A stretch of 64,000 bases of DNA from Bradyrhizobium sp. NP1 (GCF_030378205.1 NZ_CP127385.1:6488001-6552000), one strand, 5' to 3'; shown: positions 27,401 to 36,486, counted from the stretch's first letter. Notes: generated from the letters alone by a model not told the origin. Numbers and translations are program-made.

Positions 27401-27566
27401 CGGTTACGCCATCGTCGGCGGCCTCGCTCTGTCGCAGATCCTCACCCTCTATACGACGCCGGTCGTTTACATCTATCTCGACCGGCTGCAGACACGGCTG
27501 TTCGGAGAAAAGAAGAAGCACACAGTCGCCGGCCATGCAGCGCAGGCGCCGGCGCCCGCCGAATGA
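24447..27566 (+). CDS. RND multidrug efflux transporter (MdtB/MdtC/AcrB type)
   Basis: 1039-residue inner-membrane proton antiporter. Visible elements: MNISAPFIERPIATALVMVALL (TM1), the conserved GFVVDDAVVEIENIQRHIEEG TM4 region with the paired aspartates of the proton relay, MSGYVGLLFREFAITVSVAL, and GIVKKNGIMLVDFALQ (TM10 lysine). Two large periplasmic loops follow the expected order, so the protein is complete. Drug or metabolite specificity is unknown. Its operon starts with two Pro/Ser/Thr-rich secreted proteins, which is unusual for this class. Confidence 0.93.
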   Translation: MNISAPFIERPIATALVMVALLVGGLVAYPLMPVASLPNVNYPTVTVTAQLPGADPQTIAATVTSPLELQFGEIPGLTQMTSSSALGYAQVTLQFELSRNIDGAVSDTLSAIQTASAYLPKNLPYPPMIRKVNPADTPILVLGVSSDTLPITVVDAYAQNILLQKISQISGVGLVGIGGQEQPAVRVQVDPAALAARGINLEDVRTVLGQANVDLPKGQLNTPRQTFTFNTNDQLFQPDKYADLIIAYRNGSPVRIRDIGHVISAGQNELIAGWENNKRAIILAVQRQPGANVIETVNRIKAMMPVLQASIPAAVKIDVISDRTQTIRASVADVQFTLLLTIALVVMVIFIFLRSFWATVIPAVTVPLSLIGTFAVLYEMGYTLDNLSLMALSIAVGFVVDDAVVEIENIQRHIEEGMSPYAAAMKGSGEIGFTVVAITFSLIAVFIPLFLMSGYVGLLFREFAITVSVALLLSLVISRTLTPMMCAYLLKPETNEHGWLYRMSERGFDGLLYAYEAGLKIVLRHRFITLMVMISTVVVTGYLYVIIPKGFFPQQDTGLIIGQSEAAQDISFQAMTERQQAMLDVIVKDPAVDSVAAATGAGGGLFTLNDGRVFIQLKPKQQRGPIDQVMARLRTNLAKIQGITLYMQAAQDITVGARLNKTQFQYTLNDADPGELNHWTDLFYEKIKSLHSVTDVATDQLNAGPLLDITIKRDVASSYGILPYTIDNTLDDAFGQRIVSTIYTTLQQYHVVLEVAPKFQYSPDALANIYVKSSSGQQVPISTLVDSAIKVAPLVVNHTGQFPSVTISFNLAPGTAIGQAVSDIRAVEKSLHPPLSLQTSFQGNAQAFGSSLKSTPILILASLFVIYLILGVLYESIIHPITIISTLPSAGVGALLLLMAVHIDLSVIAIVGLILLIGIVKKNGIMLVDFALQAEENEGLTTEESIYQACIKRFRPILMTTMAALLGAVPMMVGTGVGSEIRQPLGYAIVGGLALSQILTLYTTPVVYIYLDRLQTRLFGEKKKHTVAGHAAQAPAPAE

Positions 27567-27678
27567 CTGGGATCGTAGCCATCCCCAAGCCGCTGGAAAT
27601 GGTTGGCGTGCGCCGGAGCGCAGCGGAAGCGGCAACCCGCGAAAACGGCACCCACAACATAGGCACGGATTCGTAGTC

Positions 27679-27692
27679 TAACCGCAAATTTA
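27679..27692 (+). promoter_or_regulatory. TAAC-N6-TTTA palindrome, promoter of bicupin gene
   Basis: TAAC-CGCAAA-TTTA-GTGGCG. The -10-like element is less clear (CACCATC 22 bp on). The gene starts 74 bp downstream. Confidence 0.7.
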
Positions 27693-27765
27693 GTGGCGTG
27701 TACGAGGTGCTCGCCACCATCTCCCAGGTACTCACATATCATCTCTGCAACAGGAGCGATTCACG

Positions 27766-29037
27766 ATGTTTTCGAGGCGAGACATGCTGGCAGCGACGGC
27801 CGTGGGTGGGGCGATGGCGGCAGCGACAATGACCACGGCTAATGCTGACACTCCGGTGAAGAGCGATATCAGCTTCGGCAATCCGAACGATCCGCCGCAG
27901 GGCGCGGTCAACGCCAAGAACCCGAGGAGCATCAGCGATCCCGGTCCGCAGAACCCGGCGATAAGGGATCAGTTCCCCGGTGCGTTTTCCCCGCCCGCGA
28001 CCGACGTCGGCAGCATGCCGCTGAGCTGGGCGTCATTCAACAACGCGCCACGGCGCATTCAGAACGGCGGCTGGGCGCGCCAGGTGACACAGGACTCCTT
28101 TGCGGTTGCGGACACCATCTCCGGCGTCAACATGCGGCTTACGTCCGGCGGCATCAGGGAGATGCACTGGCACCAGTTTGCCGAGTGGGCCTACATGACC
28201 TACGGCACCTGCCGCATCACCGTGCTCGACGAATTGGGCCGACCCTATATCGCCGACGTCAAGGAGGGCGACCTCTGGTATTTCCCCGCCGGCCTGCCGC
28301 ATTCGCTGCAGGGGCTCGGCCCGGACGGCTGCGAGTTCGTGATATGCTTCGATGAAGGCAAGGCCTCCGAGTTCACCACCCTCCTCGTCTCGGAATGGTT
28401 CACGCACACGCCGCCCAACATCCTGGCCGAAAACTTCGGTGTACCGGTCGAGACGTTCAAGGATATTCCCCTGCGCGACCTCTATATCTTCCAGGGCGAC
28501 CTGCCCGGCGATCTCGCCGCGGACCGCCTGGCGGTGAGCGGAAACGGCGCGCCGCCGCACCCCTTCACCTTCTCGCTTGGCTCGGGTGCTCCGGCGCGCG
28601 AAACCAAAGGCGGTTCGGTGCGGATTGCCGACAGCCGCAATTTCACCGTTTCCACGACCGTCGCCGCCGCATTGGTAACCGTGCGTCCCGGCGGCTTGCG
28701 GGAGATGCACTGGCACCCCAACGCCGATGAATGGCAGTACTGGATCAAGGGCAAGGGGCAAATGACAATCTTCAACACGGGCCCGAACGCCGTCACCATG
28801 GACTTCAACGCGGGCGACGTCGGCTACGTCAAGAAGAACCTCGGGCACTACATCAAGAACACGGGCGACACCGATCTGCAGTTCCTCGAGGTGTTCAGAG
28901 CTCCCTATTTCGCGGATGTCTCGCTGTCCGACTGGATATCCCGCACGCCGCCGGCGATGGTTGCCCAGCACCTGAACGTCAGCGAAGCCACCATCGCAAA
29001 ATTCCCGAAGAACAAGCCGGAAGTCATGCCGGTGTGA
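27766..29037 (+). CDS. oxdC: Bicupin oxalate decarboxylase, Tat-exported
   Basis: 423 residues starting with a twin-arginine signal (SRRDMLAATAVGGAMAAATM). Both cupin domains keep the manganese ligands: GGIREMHWHQFAEWAY with LWYFPAGLPHSLQG, and GGLREMHWHPNADEWQYW with GYVKKNLGHYIKNTG. The catalytic lid reads SEFTT where the B. subtilis enzyme has SENST, keeping the glutamate needed for decarboxylation. The reaction would give formate and CO2 from oxalate, linking it to the formate-type molybdoenzyme and FdhD nearby. Export by Tat is inferred from the signal. Confidence 0.88.
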   Translation: MFSRRDMLAATAVGGAMAAATMTTANADTPVKSDISFGNPNDPPQGAVNAKNPRSISDPGPQNPAIRDQFPGAFSPPATDVGSMPLSWASFNNAPRRIQNGGWARQVTQDSFAVADTISGVNMRLTSGGIREMHWHQFAEWAYMTYGTCRITVLDELGRPYIADVKEGDLWYFPAGLPHSLQGLGPDGCEFVICFDEGKASEFTTLLVSEWFTHTPPNILAENFGVPVETFKDIPLRDLYIFQGDLPGDLAADRLAVSGNGAPPHPFTFSLGSGAPARETKGGSVRIADSRNFTVSTTVAAALVTVRPGGLREMHWHPNADEWQYWIKGKGQMTIFNTGPNAVTMDFNAGDVGYVKKNLGHYIKNTGDTDLQFLEVFRAPYFADVSLSDWISRTPPAMVAQHLNVSEATIAKFPKNKPEVMPV

Positions 29038-29086
29038 TCGGGCACGTGACGCGCGATCGAGTCCGCGTCCGATGCAGCGCAGTTCC

Positions 29087-29134
29087 GATGAGCACAGCGC
29101 GAGCTACCGCGCTTTGCTCATCGGTCGTTTTTTT
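29087..29134 (+). terminator. Rho-independent terminator of the bicupin gene
   Basis: GATGAGCACAGCGCG folds with CGCGCTTTGCTCATC and is followed by GGTCG and a run of seven T (29128-29134). The region 29135-29347 after it shows no gene. Confidence 0.85.
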
Positions 29135-29347
29135 CTGAGCGGCGGCGTTACAGACGCCTCTGATCACAAAGGGCTGGCGGCACCCGATCTGGTCGAATGC
29201 CCGGTCGCCGTGAAGTCGTCGCAGATTGGGCAGCGGCTGCCTGATGCAGTGGTGTGAAGCGCCTCGGGAGTTGCGCCGGTCGTCAGCTTGCATCAGGGCA
29301 TGTTAGTCGCGCAGCAAGTCGAGAACTGGACCAATCAGGCTGACGCG

Positions 29348-29815
29348 CTAGGCCCCGTAACCGGGCCTGTCGGATGGATCATCCTTATAGGACGCGAACC
29401 GCAGAACCAGCACGGCAAAGGAGAGGACCAGGATCGCTCCTGCCACTATCAGAAGATCCTTCCCCGTCTTGTGTTCCGCGCCCCCAATCTCGATCAGGAC
29501 GCGGCCGAGCGCGGTCATTGCGATATATATCAGGTAGCGAACCGGAAGCTTGGTCGTCTTGAAATAGATTCCGACCATAGCGCCGATTTCAAGATAGATG
29601 AACAAAAGCAGGATGTCCGAAAGTTCGGCCCGTCCCTTGCCGAGCATGCCGATGAAAGCGGTAATAGCCGACCAGACCGTTGTTGCGCCTATCGCGAAAA
29701 GCGCCAAAAAATGAAATCCGTCAACCAGCAATATGCCCATTGCGTCGGCGGCTGCCTTCATTCCCCGATGAAGACTTTCTGCCGTTCGAGTCAGGTCGCT
29801 TCGTGCGTCCGGCAT
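29348..29815 (-). CDS. psiE: PsiE-family membrane protein
   Basis: 155 residues with four hydrophobic helices: GILLVDGFHFLALFAIG, SDILLLFIYLEIGAMVGIY, LIYIAMTALGRVLIEIGG and LLIVAGAILVLSFAVLVL. The layout matches the phosphate-starvation-inducible PsiE family, whose function is unknown. Start 29815 is preferred because AAGGAAC lies upstream; an in-frame start at 29845 also exists. No palindrome promoter is seen for this gene. Confidence 0.8.
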   Translation of the reverse strand: MPDARSDLTRTAESLHRGMKAAADAMGILLVDGFHFLALFAIGATTVWSAITAFIGMLGKGRAELSDILLLFIYLEIGAMVGIYFKTTKLPVRYLIYIAMTALGRVLIEIGGAEHKTGKDLLIVAGAILVLSFAVLVLRFASYKDDPSDRPGYGA

Positions 29816-29973
29816 CTGAACAGTTCCTTCGGCGGGCGCCGGCAATAGCGTCGGTCATAGGACACGGCGCGCCAAACGCGACGCTCACCGGAAACCGCCG
29901 TGCCGTCTTGGACATCACGGCCGCTTGCTGCGACTGCATTCGGATCACGCGCGTGCACGCGCAGGCGCGCGGC

Positions 29974-30411
29974 TCAAGGGTCGCAATCAGTCAGGTCTTT
30001 ATCCAGCAGGGAAACCACCTGATTGGCTTCCAGCGTGACGTTGCGCACCCAACAAACACGCCCCGTGTTGTCGGTGACTCTCAGTAGATAGCGTCCCGGG
30101 GCAATGCCGATAAGTCCAAGAATCTTGTCGTGACCGACCTCGCCACCGGGAACGAGTGCGATCTGATCGGGACCGAACGTGTCTTGCCCGGCCGGCGACA
30201 TGTAGACCTGCGTGATCGGTGCCGACGTCAAATTCCGAAGACCGGGGCTCGTATCGCTCTCGGCGGCTTGTGCCGCTGCCGTCAGCCCGCCAACGATCGC
30301 CAGCGCCGCGCCGGCGAAAGCCCACGTTTGCCGGCAGCCTCGGCCGGGAGGCGATGTTCGCCGCTTGCCGCAAGTCACGCGCTTCAACATGCTCGAGGCG
30401 AAGATCATCAT
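29974..30411 (-). CDS. Exported protein of unknown function
   Basis: About 145 residues. After a basic N-terminus, a hydrophobic segment (WAFAGAALAIVGGLTAAAQ) ends in a signal cleavage site near AQAAES. The mature domain contains TSAPITQVYMSPAG and PGRYLLRVTDNTGRVCWVRNVTLEANQ, which suggest a small beta-sandwich with Cys pairs (RVCW...LTDCDP). Start 30411 is chosen: GGAAGG precedes it, and the upstream in-frame codons lie near or before the predicted transcription start. Confidence 0.65.
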   Translation of the reverse strand: MMIFASSMLKRVTCGKRRTSPPGRGCRQTWAFAGAALAIVGGLTAAAQAAESDTSPGLRNLTSAPITQVYMSPAGQDTFGPDQIALVPGGEVGHDKILGLIGIAPGRYLLRVTDNTGRVCWVRNVTLEANQVVSLLDKDLTDCDP

Positions 30412-30532
30412 TGGTCCTTCCCGTGACCCGGTACTGCTGCCTGCAGCAAACCGCAAACCGATGCCGGCGATGGTCCCGGCAACCATGAAAACAGCTGACA
30501 TTCGAGCTAAGCATGGGTCTCTCACGCACCAC

Positions 30533-30546
30533 TAAATTAAAGTTCA
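30533..30546 (-). promoter_or_regulatory. TGAA-N6-TTTA palindrome, promoter of exported gene 29974-30411
   Basis: Minus strand TGAA-CTTTAA-TTTA-GTGGTG; CTTAGCT (30505-30511) follows after 21 bp. It is divergent from the site at 30657. Confidence 0.8.
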
Positions 30547-30656
30547 CAGCGCCGAGCGGCCAACGATAAGCCCTCACCCGTGATGAAGAGCGTGCTTTCT
30601 CCGTCGTCTGGATCAAGGTGGATCGGTGAAATAACGGACGAGGCAGGTGCGGACAC

Positions 30657-30670
30657 TAAACTCCAATTTA
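30657..30670 (+). promoter_or_regulatory. TAAA-N6-TTTA palindrome, promoter of cupin gene
   Basis: TAAA-CTCCAA-TTTA-GTAGC; CTTAGCT (30693-30699) follows after 22 bp. The same CTTAGCT is used by the divergent copy at 30533. Confidence 0.85.
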
Positions 30671-30734
30671 GTAGCTCTCCGATCAGCCGCTTCTTAGCTT
30701 CAGGGTTATCGATCCAAAACTGCTCCGGAACGTC

Positions 30735-31139
30735 ATGAGCTCTCCTGCGGCAATTCGCATCGTCGGCCCGGCCGAGTTCGACGCGGGAACCGCGCAGACA
30801 CCGGGCTCCGAACGTCGCGCCGCCATCGCTCCGGCGCTCGGCGTGGCGTCGGTCATCTGGGGCGGCCTGTTCGAGGTAGAGCCGGGAGCGCGTACGGGAA
30901 TTCATCATCACGGCGAGCAGGAGACGATCGCCTACGTCCTTTCCGGCATCTGCGAAGTACGCTGGGGGACAAAGGGAGAATCGGTCGCCCGCGCGAAGGC
31001 CGGTGATTTCATTCACGTCCCCGCCTTCCTGCCGCACATGGAAATCAACCCGTCGAAGCTGGAGCCGTTTCGATGGGTGGTGGTGCGCAGCACAGCGACG
31101 CCAATCGTCGTCAATCTGCCGGACGACACCTGGCCGTAA
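30735..31139 (+). CDS. Single-domain cupin
   Basis: 134 residues, cytosolic. Metal ligands are clear in GARTGIHHHGEQETIAYVLSG and GDFIHVPAFLPHMEIN. Single cupins of this form are often small isomerases, dioxygenases or sensors; the substrate is unknown. It starts about 35 bp after the predicted promoter start and precedes the aldehyde oxidoreductase genes by 99 bp on the same strand, so it may lead that operon. Confidence 0.8.
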   Translation: MSSPAAIRIVGPAEFDAGTAQTPGSERRAAIAPALGVASVIWGGLFEVEPGARTGIHHHGEQETIAYVLSGICEVRWGTKGESVARAKAGDFIHVPAFLPHMEINPSKLEPFRWVVVRSTATPIVVNLPDDTWP

Positions 31140-31237
31140 GCCGGGCGTCCTCCTGCGGACGGCGGGACAACGCCAGGCCGTAAGCCTGCTGTGTCCCTGC
31201 ACGTCGTCTTCACGGGCCATGCAAACATGGAGCAATC

Positions 31238-31900
31238 ATGGACGACCAAGACCCCAAACCCGACCTCGGCGGCATCAAGGTGACCCGACGCACAGTGGTC
31301 GAGACCGGAACGACCGCGCTGCTTCTGTCCACGCTGCCGCGCGCAGCCTTCGCGGCTGGCCTGGCCGACGAAGAGACGCCCGCCCCCGCCGTGAAGGTCG
31401 AGCTCCGAATCAATGGCCGTGCCTACTTGCTGACGCTGGATCCGCGCACGACCTTGCTCGATGCGTTGCGGGAGCATCTCGCACTGACAGGCTCAAAGAA
31501 GGGTTGCGATCACGGCCAATGCGGCGCCTGCACGGTGTTGATCGAAGGCCGCCGTATCAACTCCTGCCTGACGCTTGCAGTGATGCACGACGGACAATCC
31601 GTCACCACGATCGAGGGGCTCGCCGAAGGCGGCAATCTGCATCCGCTGCAGACGGCCTTTGTCGAGCATGACGGCTTTCAGTGCGGGTACTGCACCTCCG
31701 GCCAGATCTGCTCCGCCATCGGTATGCTGGCTGAAAGCCGGCTCGGCATGCCGAGCTACGTGACGGAAGACCTGGCGCGACCGGCCGCCGAACTCACCGA
31801 CGCGGAAATTCGCGAGCGCATGAGCGGCAACATTTGCCGCTGCGCGGCCTACCCCAACATCGTGGAAGCCATCAAACAGGCTGCGGGATTGCAGACATGA
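31238..31900 (+). CDS. paoA: PaoA-type [2Fe-2S] subunit of periplasmic aldehyde oxidoreductase
   Basis: 220 residues with a Tat-like signal ([17 protein letters not shown], cleavage near AFA) and the two [2Fe-2S] motif sets of the xanthine oxidase family: [14 protein letters not shown]...SC, and [10 protein letters not shown]...CRCAAYP. The Tat signal on the small subunit is the mark of PaoABC, where the whole complex is exported with it. The stop overlaps the next start (ATGA). The complex would oxidise aldehydes or heterocycles in the periplasm and pass electrons on through FAD. Confidence 0.9.
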   Translation: MDDQDPKPDLGGIKVTRRTVVETGTTALLLSTLPRAAFAAGLADEETPAPAVKVELRINGRAYLLTLDPRTTLLDALREHLALTGSKKGCDHGQCGACTVLIEGRRINSCLTLAVMHDGQSVTTIEGLAEGGNLHPLQTAFVEHDGFQCGYCTSGQICSAIGMLAESRLGMPSYVTEDLARPAAELTDAEIRERMSGNICRCAAYPNIVEAIKQAAGLQT

Positions 31901-32877
31901 AGGCCTTTAATTATCAGCGAGCCGATTCGGTCACGCTGGCGGCGGCCGCCACCGCCCGGTCCGGCGCGAAGATCATCGCCGGCGGCACCAATCTGCTCGA
32001 TTTGATGAAACTGCAGGTGGAGACCCCATCCAGCCTGGTCGATATCAACCGCCTGCCGCTCGACAAGATCGAAGAGACCCCCGACGGAGGCTTGCGGATC
32101 GGCGCGCTGGTGCGCAACAGCGATCTCGCAGCCGACCCGCGCGTGCGGCAGCGTTACGGCGTCCTGAGCCGCGCGTTGCTGGCGGGCGCCAGCGCGCAGT
32201 TGCGTAACAAGGCCACGACCGGCGGCAATCTGCTGCAGCGAACCCGCTGCTACTATTTCTATGACGTCACCAAGCCCTGCAACAAGCGCAACCCGGGGTC
32301 CGGCTGTGCGGCGCTCGCCGGCTTCAACCGCATTCACGCCATCCTGGGTGCCAGCGAGCACTGCATCGCGACGCAGCCGTCGGACATGGCGGTGGCGATG
32401 CGTGCGCTCGATGCCAAGGTGGAGACGGTCAATCCCGCGGGTGACACCCGATTCATTCCGATCGCGGAGTTTCATCGCCTTCCGGGCACCACGCCCGAGA
32501 TCGAGACGTCGCTCAAGCCGGGTGAAATCATCACCGCGGTAACGCTGCCTCTGCCGCCACCGGGCGTGCAGGTCTACCGCAAGGTTCGTGACCGCGCTTC
32601 CTATGCCTTTGCGCTGGTTTCGGTCGCTGCAATCGTCGACAGCACGCGCGGCCGGATTCGTTCGGCCCGGCTCGCCTTTGGCGGTTTGGCGCCAAAACCC
32701 TGGCGATCGCCGCAGGCCGAGCAAAGACTTGCGAACGCCTCCGCCGATAAAGCAACCTTCGATGCAGCCGCGACGGCGGTTCTTGAAGGCGCGCGCGGAT
32801 TCGGCGGCAATGATTTCAAGATACCGCTGACGCGCCGCACCCTGCACAGCGTGCTGGCCGAGATCACCCGGGCTTAA
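31897..32877 (+). CDS. paoB: PaoB-type FAD/[4Fe-4S] subunit
   Basis: 326 residues of the FAD-binding subunit of the xanthine oxidase family: [19 protein letters not shown] is the FAD loop, and [12 protein letters not shown] follows. The extra cysteine cluster [12 protein letters not shown] followed by NKRNPGSGC is the additional [4Fe-4S] site of PaoB, not found in ordinary CO dehydrogenase medium subunits. This supports assignment to the PaoABC type. It has four-base overlap with paoA. Confidence 0.9.
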   Translation: MKAFNYQRADSVTLAAAATARSGAKIIAGGTNLLDLMKLQVETPSSLVDINRLPLDKIEETPDGGLRIGALVRNSDLAADPRVRQRYGVLSRALLAGASAQLRNKATTGGNLLQRTRCYYFYDVTKPCNKRNPGSGCAALAGFNRIHAILGASEHCIATQPSDMAVAMRALDAKVETVNPAGDTRFIPIAEFHRLPGTTPEIETSLKPGEIITAVTLPLPPPGVQVYRKVRDRASYAFALVSVAAIVDSTRGRIRSARLAFGGLAPKPWRSPQAEQRLANASADKATFDAAATAVLEGARGFGGNDFKIPLTRRTLHSVLAEITRA

Positions 32878-32889
32878 GGAAGCGAACGC

Positions 32890-35091
32890 ATGGAAATGAA
32901 CTCACCCGTCGGCCCCAATGCCCTGGATGGAGAAGGCGTTGTCGGCAAGCCACTCGACCGCGTGGATGGCCGGTTGAAGGTCACGGGCGGCGCTCGCTAC
33001 GCCTATGAAATGCAGCAGGGGAACGTGCTGTATGGCTTCGTGGTCGAGGCCTCGATCGGGAAGGGAACGATCAGATCAATCGATACGCGGGCTGCGGAGA
33101 AGGCGCCCGGCGTCGTGCTGGTTCTCACCCACCGCCACGCGCCCGCGCAGGGTACCGGCAATCACCGCGAGGCGCACCCGGTGCTCACCGGCCCACAAGT
33201 GACGTGTTATGGCCAGCCGGTCGCCTTCGTGGTCGCGGAAAGCTTCGAGCAGGCCAGGGCCGCGGCCTACCTCGTGGATGTGAAGTACGATCGGTCCAGC
33301 GGAAAATACCCGCTCCGGACCAACCTCCGCGAGGCGCGCGTTCCGCGACCAAGCGATGGTCAGCCCGCCGACAGCGCCGTGGGTGATTTCGCCGCCGCGT
33401 TCGCCGACGCACCGGTAAAGATCGACGAGACCTACACCACACCATTGCAAAGTCACGCCATGATGGAGCCCCATGCCACGTTGGCAATGTGGGACGGCGA
33501 CCAGTTGATCCTGCACACCGCGAACCAGATGCTGAACCAGGGACAAAAGGTCATCGCCAAGACCTTGCAAATTCCGGTCGAGAATGTGCGGCTGATCAGC
33601 CCGTTCATCGGCGGCGGGTTCGGCGGCAAGCTCTGGGTCAATGCCGACGCCATCCTGGCCGCGATCGCCGCGCGGCACCTCAAGCGACCGGTGAAAGTCG
33701 CACTCACACGACAGCAGATCTTTCACGTCACGACGCACCGCTCGGACACCATCCAGCGGGTTCGTCTGGGGACTGACCGCGATGGTCGAATTCTCGCGAT
33801 CGGTCACGATGTGTTCTCGGGCAATTTGCCCAGCGAGCAGACCTACGAAGGCGCGGCGCTGCAGACCCGCACGCTTTACGCGGGCGAAAACCGGCTGACG
33901 CGACACCGTCTGGTCCCGCTGGATATTCCGGTCGCATCTTCAATGCGCGCACCCGGCGAGTCGGTCGGGCTGATGGCGCTTGAATGCGCCATGGACGAAC
34001 TGGCCGAAAAGATCGGGCTCGACCCGATTGAACTGCGCGTTCGCAACGAACCGAGCGAGGACCCGGAAAAGCATATCCCCTATTCCAGCCGTCACCTGAT
34101 CGCGTGCATGCAGGAAGGGGCGCGTCGATTTGGATGGGACAAGCGCAATCCGAAGCCGGGCCAGGTCCGCGATGGACGCTGGCTGGTGGGGATGGGCATG
34201 GCCGCGGCGACGCGCGGCAATCCGCTCCAGCTCTCCAGGGCCAACGTCCGGCTGGATCCTGACGGCAACGCCACCGTCCGAATGGCGATGACCGACATCG
34301 GCACGGGGACTTATACCATCCTGGCGCAGATCGCCGCCGAGATGCTTGGCCTGCCGATGGAACGGATCCGGGTCGAGCTCGGCGATACCAATTTTCCGCA
34401 GGCCGCGGGTTCGGGCGGGTCGTGGGGCGCAGGCAGCTCGGGCTCGGCGCTGTTCGAGGCCTGCAATGCGCTGCGTGAAAAGCTGGCACGGGCCGCCGGC
34501 ATGCATCCGGCAAGCGCCCGCTTCGTCGATGGCAGCATTGCATCCGGAGAACAGACCCGAAAACTGACCGACCTTCTCGACGGGGGAATGGAGGCCGACG
34601 GCGAAATTGAGCCCGGCCGTACGCTCGAGGATTTCTCGCAGCAGTCCTACGGAGCACATTTTGCCGAAGTCGGCATCGACATGGATACCGGCGAAGTGCG
34701 GCTGCGGCGCATGCTCGGCGTGTTCACCGCCGGTCGCGTCCTCAACGCCAAGACGGCCCGCTCGCAGGCGATCGGCGGAATGGTGTTTGGCGTCGGAGCC
34801 GCCCTGCACGAGGGGATGACGCTCGATTCCCGGTTCGGCTATTTCGTCAATCGGGATCTCGCCGAATATCTCGTGCCGGTGCACGCCGATATTCCGTCGA
34901 TCGACGCGATTTTCCTTGCCGAGCTCGACGACAAATCCAATCCACTGAAGAGCAAGGGCATCGGCGAGCTCGGCATCTGCGGCGCCGGCGCGGCGATCGC
35001 GAACGCGGTCTACAACGCAAGCGGCGTGCGGATACGGGATTACCCGATCACGCTCGACAAGCTGCTTTCCCGGCTGCCGCTGCGCGCATGA
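32890..35091 (+). CDS. paoC: PaoC-type molybdenum-binding large subunit
   Basis: 733-residue catalytic subunit: GGGFGGKLWVNADAIL (molybdopterin binding), SMRAPGESVGLMALECAMDEL, and SGGSWGAGSSGSALFEA. The catalytic glutamate lies in SKGIGELGICGAGAAIANAV near the C-terminus. The protein uses molybdopterin cytosine dinucleotide in the family. Its stop codon overlaps the start of a broken cytochrome c gene. The substrate may be aromatic or aliphatic aldehydes. Confidence 0.9.
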   Translation: MEMNSPVGPNALDGEGVVGKPLDRVDGRLKVTGGARYAYEMQQGNVLYGFVVEASIGKGTIRSIDTRAAEKAPGVVLVLTHRHAPAQGTGNHREAHPVLTGPQVTCYGQPVAFVVAESFEQARAAAYLVDVKYDRSSGKYPLRTNLREARVPRPSDGQPADSAVGDFAAAFADAPVKIDETYTTPLQSHAMMEPHATLAMWDGDQLILHTANQMLNQGQKVIAKTLQIPVENVRLISPFIGGGFGGKLWVNADAILAAIAARHLKRPVKVALTRQQIFHVTTHRSDTIQRVRLGTDRDGRILAIGHDVFSGNLPSEQTYEGAALQTRTLYAGENRLTRHRLVPLDIPVASSMRAPGESVGLMALECAMDELAEKIGLDPIELRVRNEPSEDPEKHIPYSSRHLIACMQEGARRFGWDKRNPKPGQVRDGRWLVGMGMAAATRGNPLQLSRANVRLDPDGNATVRMAMTDIGTGTYTILAQIAAEMLGLPMERIRVELGDTNFPQAAGSGGSWGAGSSGSALFEACNALREKLARAAGMHPASARFVDGSIASGEQTRKLTDLLDGGMEADGEIEPGRTLEDFSQQSYGAHFAEVGIDMDTGEVRLRRMLGVFTAGRVLNAKTARSQAIGGMVFGVGAALHEGMTLDSRFGYFVNRDLAEYLVPVHADIPSIDAIFLAELDDKSNPLKSKGIGELGICGAGAAIANAVYNASGVRIRDYPITLDKLLSRLPLRA

Positions 35092-35350
35092 CCGGGGTCA
35101 AGGCCGGAAGCCTCCCGCAAGGTCCGATCGCGCTCGCCACGCTTGCGATCGCTGCAACGATCATGGCGATCGATCTTGCGACCTCGCCCGGCATGGCTGC
35201 TGGGCCGCAAGCGGCGCCAAGGCCTACGCCGACCTGACCGACGCGTGCAATTCATGTCATCAGGCTCTCAACCACGGCGTGGTCCGGATTCGCGTACCGA
35301 GCCGGACATCCGCGCCGGATCTGAACCCCGACAGCACCTCACGGAATTGA
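35088..35350 (+). pseudogene. Frameshifted small cytochrome c behind paoC
   Basis: A signal-peptide-like start (MTGVKAGSLPQGPIALATLA, ATG overlapping the paoC stop) runs in one frame to a stop at 35237. In another frame, overlapping it, AKAYADLTDACNSCHQALNH gives a CxxCH haem site and continues (VVRIRVPS) to a stop at 35350. The two parts look like the halves of one short periplasmic cytochrome c joined by a frameshift near 35170-35220. It would be the natural electron acceptor of the PaoABC complex. A sequencing error would make it intact. Confidence 0.6.
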
Positions 35351-35491
35351 GGCGGTGCGACGCCGGCCGTCATGGCGCGTCGGCATCGATGCCAGGAGCG
35401 TGACGCTCGGGGTCGAGGCTTGAGACGCGGATCGCAAGACCGGATCGGGACCAGCCGCTCAGCTCGAGACCAGCCGCCCCTAGCCCGAACC

Positions 35492-36484
35492 TCAATGATG
35501 GCCATATCCGGACGTCGTCCCGACCCTACCCCGGAAGACACTGTAGCTGACGGCCGTATACACCAGCATCAGGGGGAAGACGATGACGCCACACCCCCAG
35601 AACATGAAATTGAGGCTCGACGGCGGCGCCGCGGCCTGATCAACCGTGATGACGGAGGGAATCATGTATGGCCAGAACGACAGCGCCAGGGTGGCAAATG
35701 CCGAGATGAAGATCAGCGCAACCATGTAGAACGGCAGGTAATCGTCGTGCTTCACGATGCTGAGCGCGAGCACCGTGGCCGCAAACGCTCCTGTCACCGG
35801 GAATACGAACAGATACGGCCGGTCGATCCAGCGATGCAGGATCGGAAGGTGCTCGGCCAGCGCATAGGCGAAAACGAGCACGAGGAACGCCAATACACCG
35901 ATCGCGAGCACGGGGATCTGGCGGCGAGCGATGTCGCGAACGTCGGCCTCGCACTTCCTGATCAGCCAGCAAGCACCGAGAAGGGCATAGCCAAGGCACA
36001 GGCCGATGCCGCAAAGGACGGAAAACGGCGTGAGCCAGCCGATCGCGCCGCCGGAATATTGGCCGTTCGTAAACGGCAGCCCTTCGACCAGGGCGCCGAC
36101 CGTCAACCCTTGTATGAAAGTGGCGATCAGGGAGCCGCCGACAAAACTGACATCCCAGATCCAGCGCAGCCGCTGTGTCTTGTACCGAAACTCGAACGCC
36201 ACGCCGCGCAGGATCAGACCCAGCAGCATGACGATGAGAGGCAGATAGAATGCCGACAGCAACGCTGCATAGACCACGGGGAAAGCTCCCCACAAGATCA
36301 CCGCGGTAACCACCAGCCAGGTCTCGTTGCCGTCCCAGATCGGCGCCACCGCGCTCAACATCGCACTGCGCCTGGCTTCACCGCGGGCGAGGCCGGACAG
36401 CAGACCAACACCGAGATCGAGGCCATCGAGCAGCACATAGAGCAGAATGCTCACCGCCAACAGCGAAACCCAGAACATGACCAC
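35492..36484 (-). CDS. cydB: Cytochrome bd quinol oxidase subunit II
   Basis: 330 residues with about nine transmembrane helices. The CydB opening VSLLAVSILLYVLLDGLDLGVGLL, the PIWDGNETWLVV motif and AFPVVYAALLSAFYLPLIVMLLG are clear. It follows cydA by two bases. Together they form a high-affinity, cyanide-tolerant terminal oxidase that works at low oxygen. A 140-bp gap to the broken cytochrome c shows nothing else. Confidence 0.92.
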   Translation of the reverse strand: MVMFWVSLLAVSILLYVLLDGLDLGVGLLSGLARGEARRSAMLSAVAPIWDGNETWLVVTAVILWGAFPVVYAALLSAFYLPLIVMLLGLILRGVAFEFRYKTQRLRWIWDVSFVGGSLIATFIQGLTVGALVEGLPFTNGQYSGGAIGWLTPFSVLCGIGLCLGYALLGACWLIRKCEADVRDIARRQIPVLAIGVLAFLVLVFAYALAEHLPILHRWIDRPYLFVFPVTGAFAATVLALSIVKHDDYLPFYMVALIFISAFATLALSFWPYMIPSVITVDQAAAPPSSLNFMFWGCGVIVFPLMLVYTAVSYSVFRGRVGTTSGYGHH

Positions 36485-36486
36485 GG

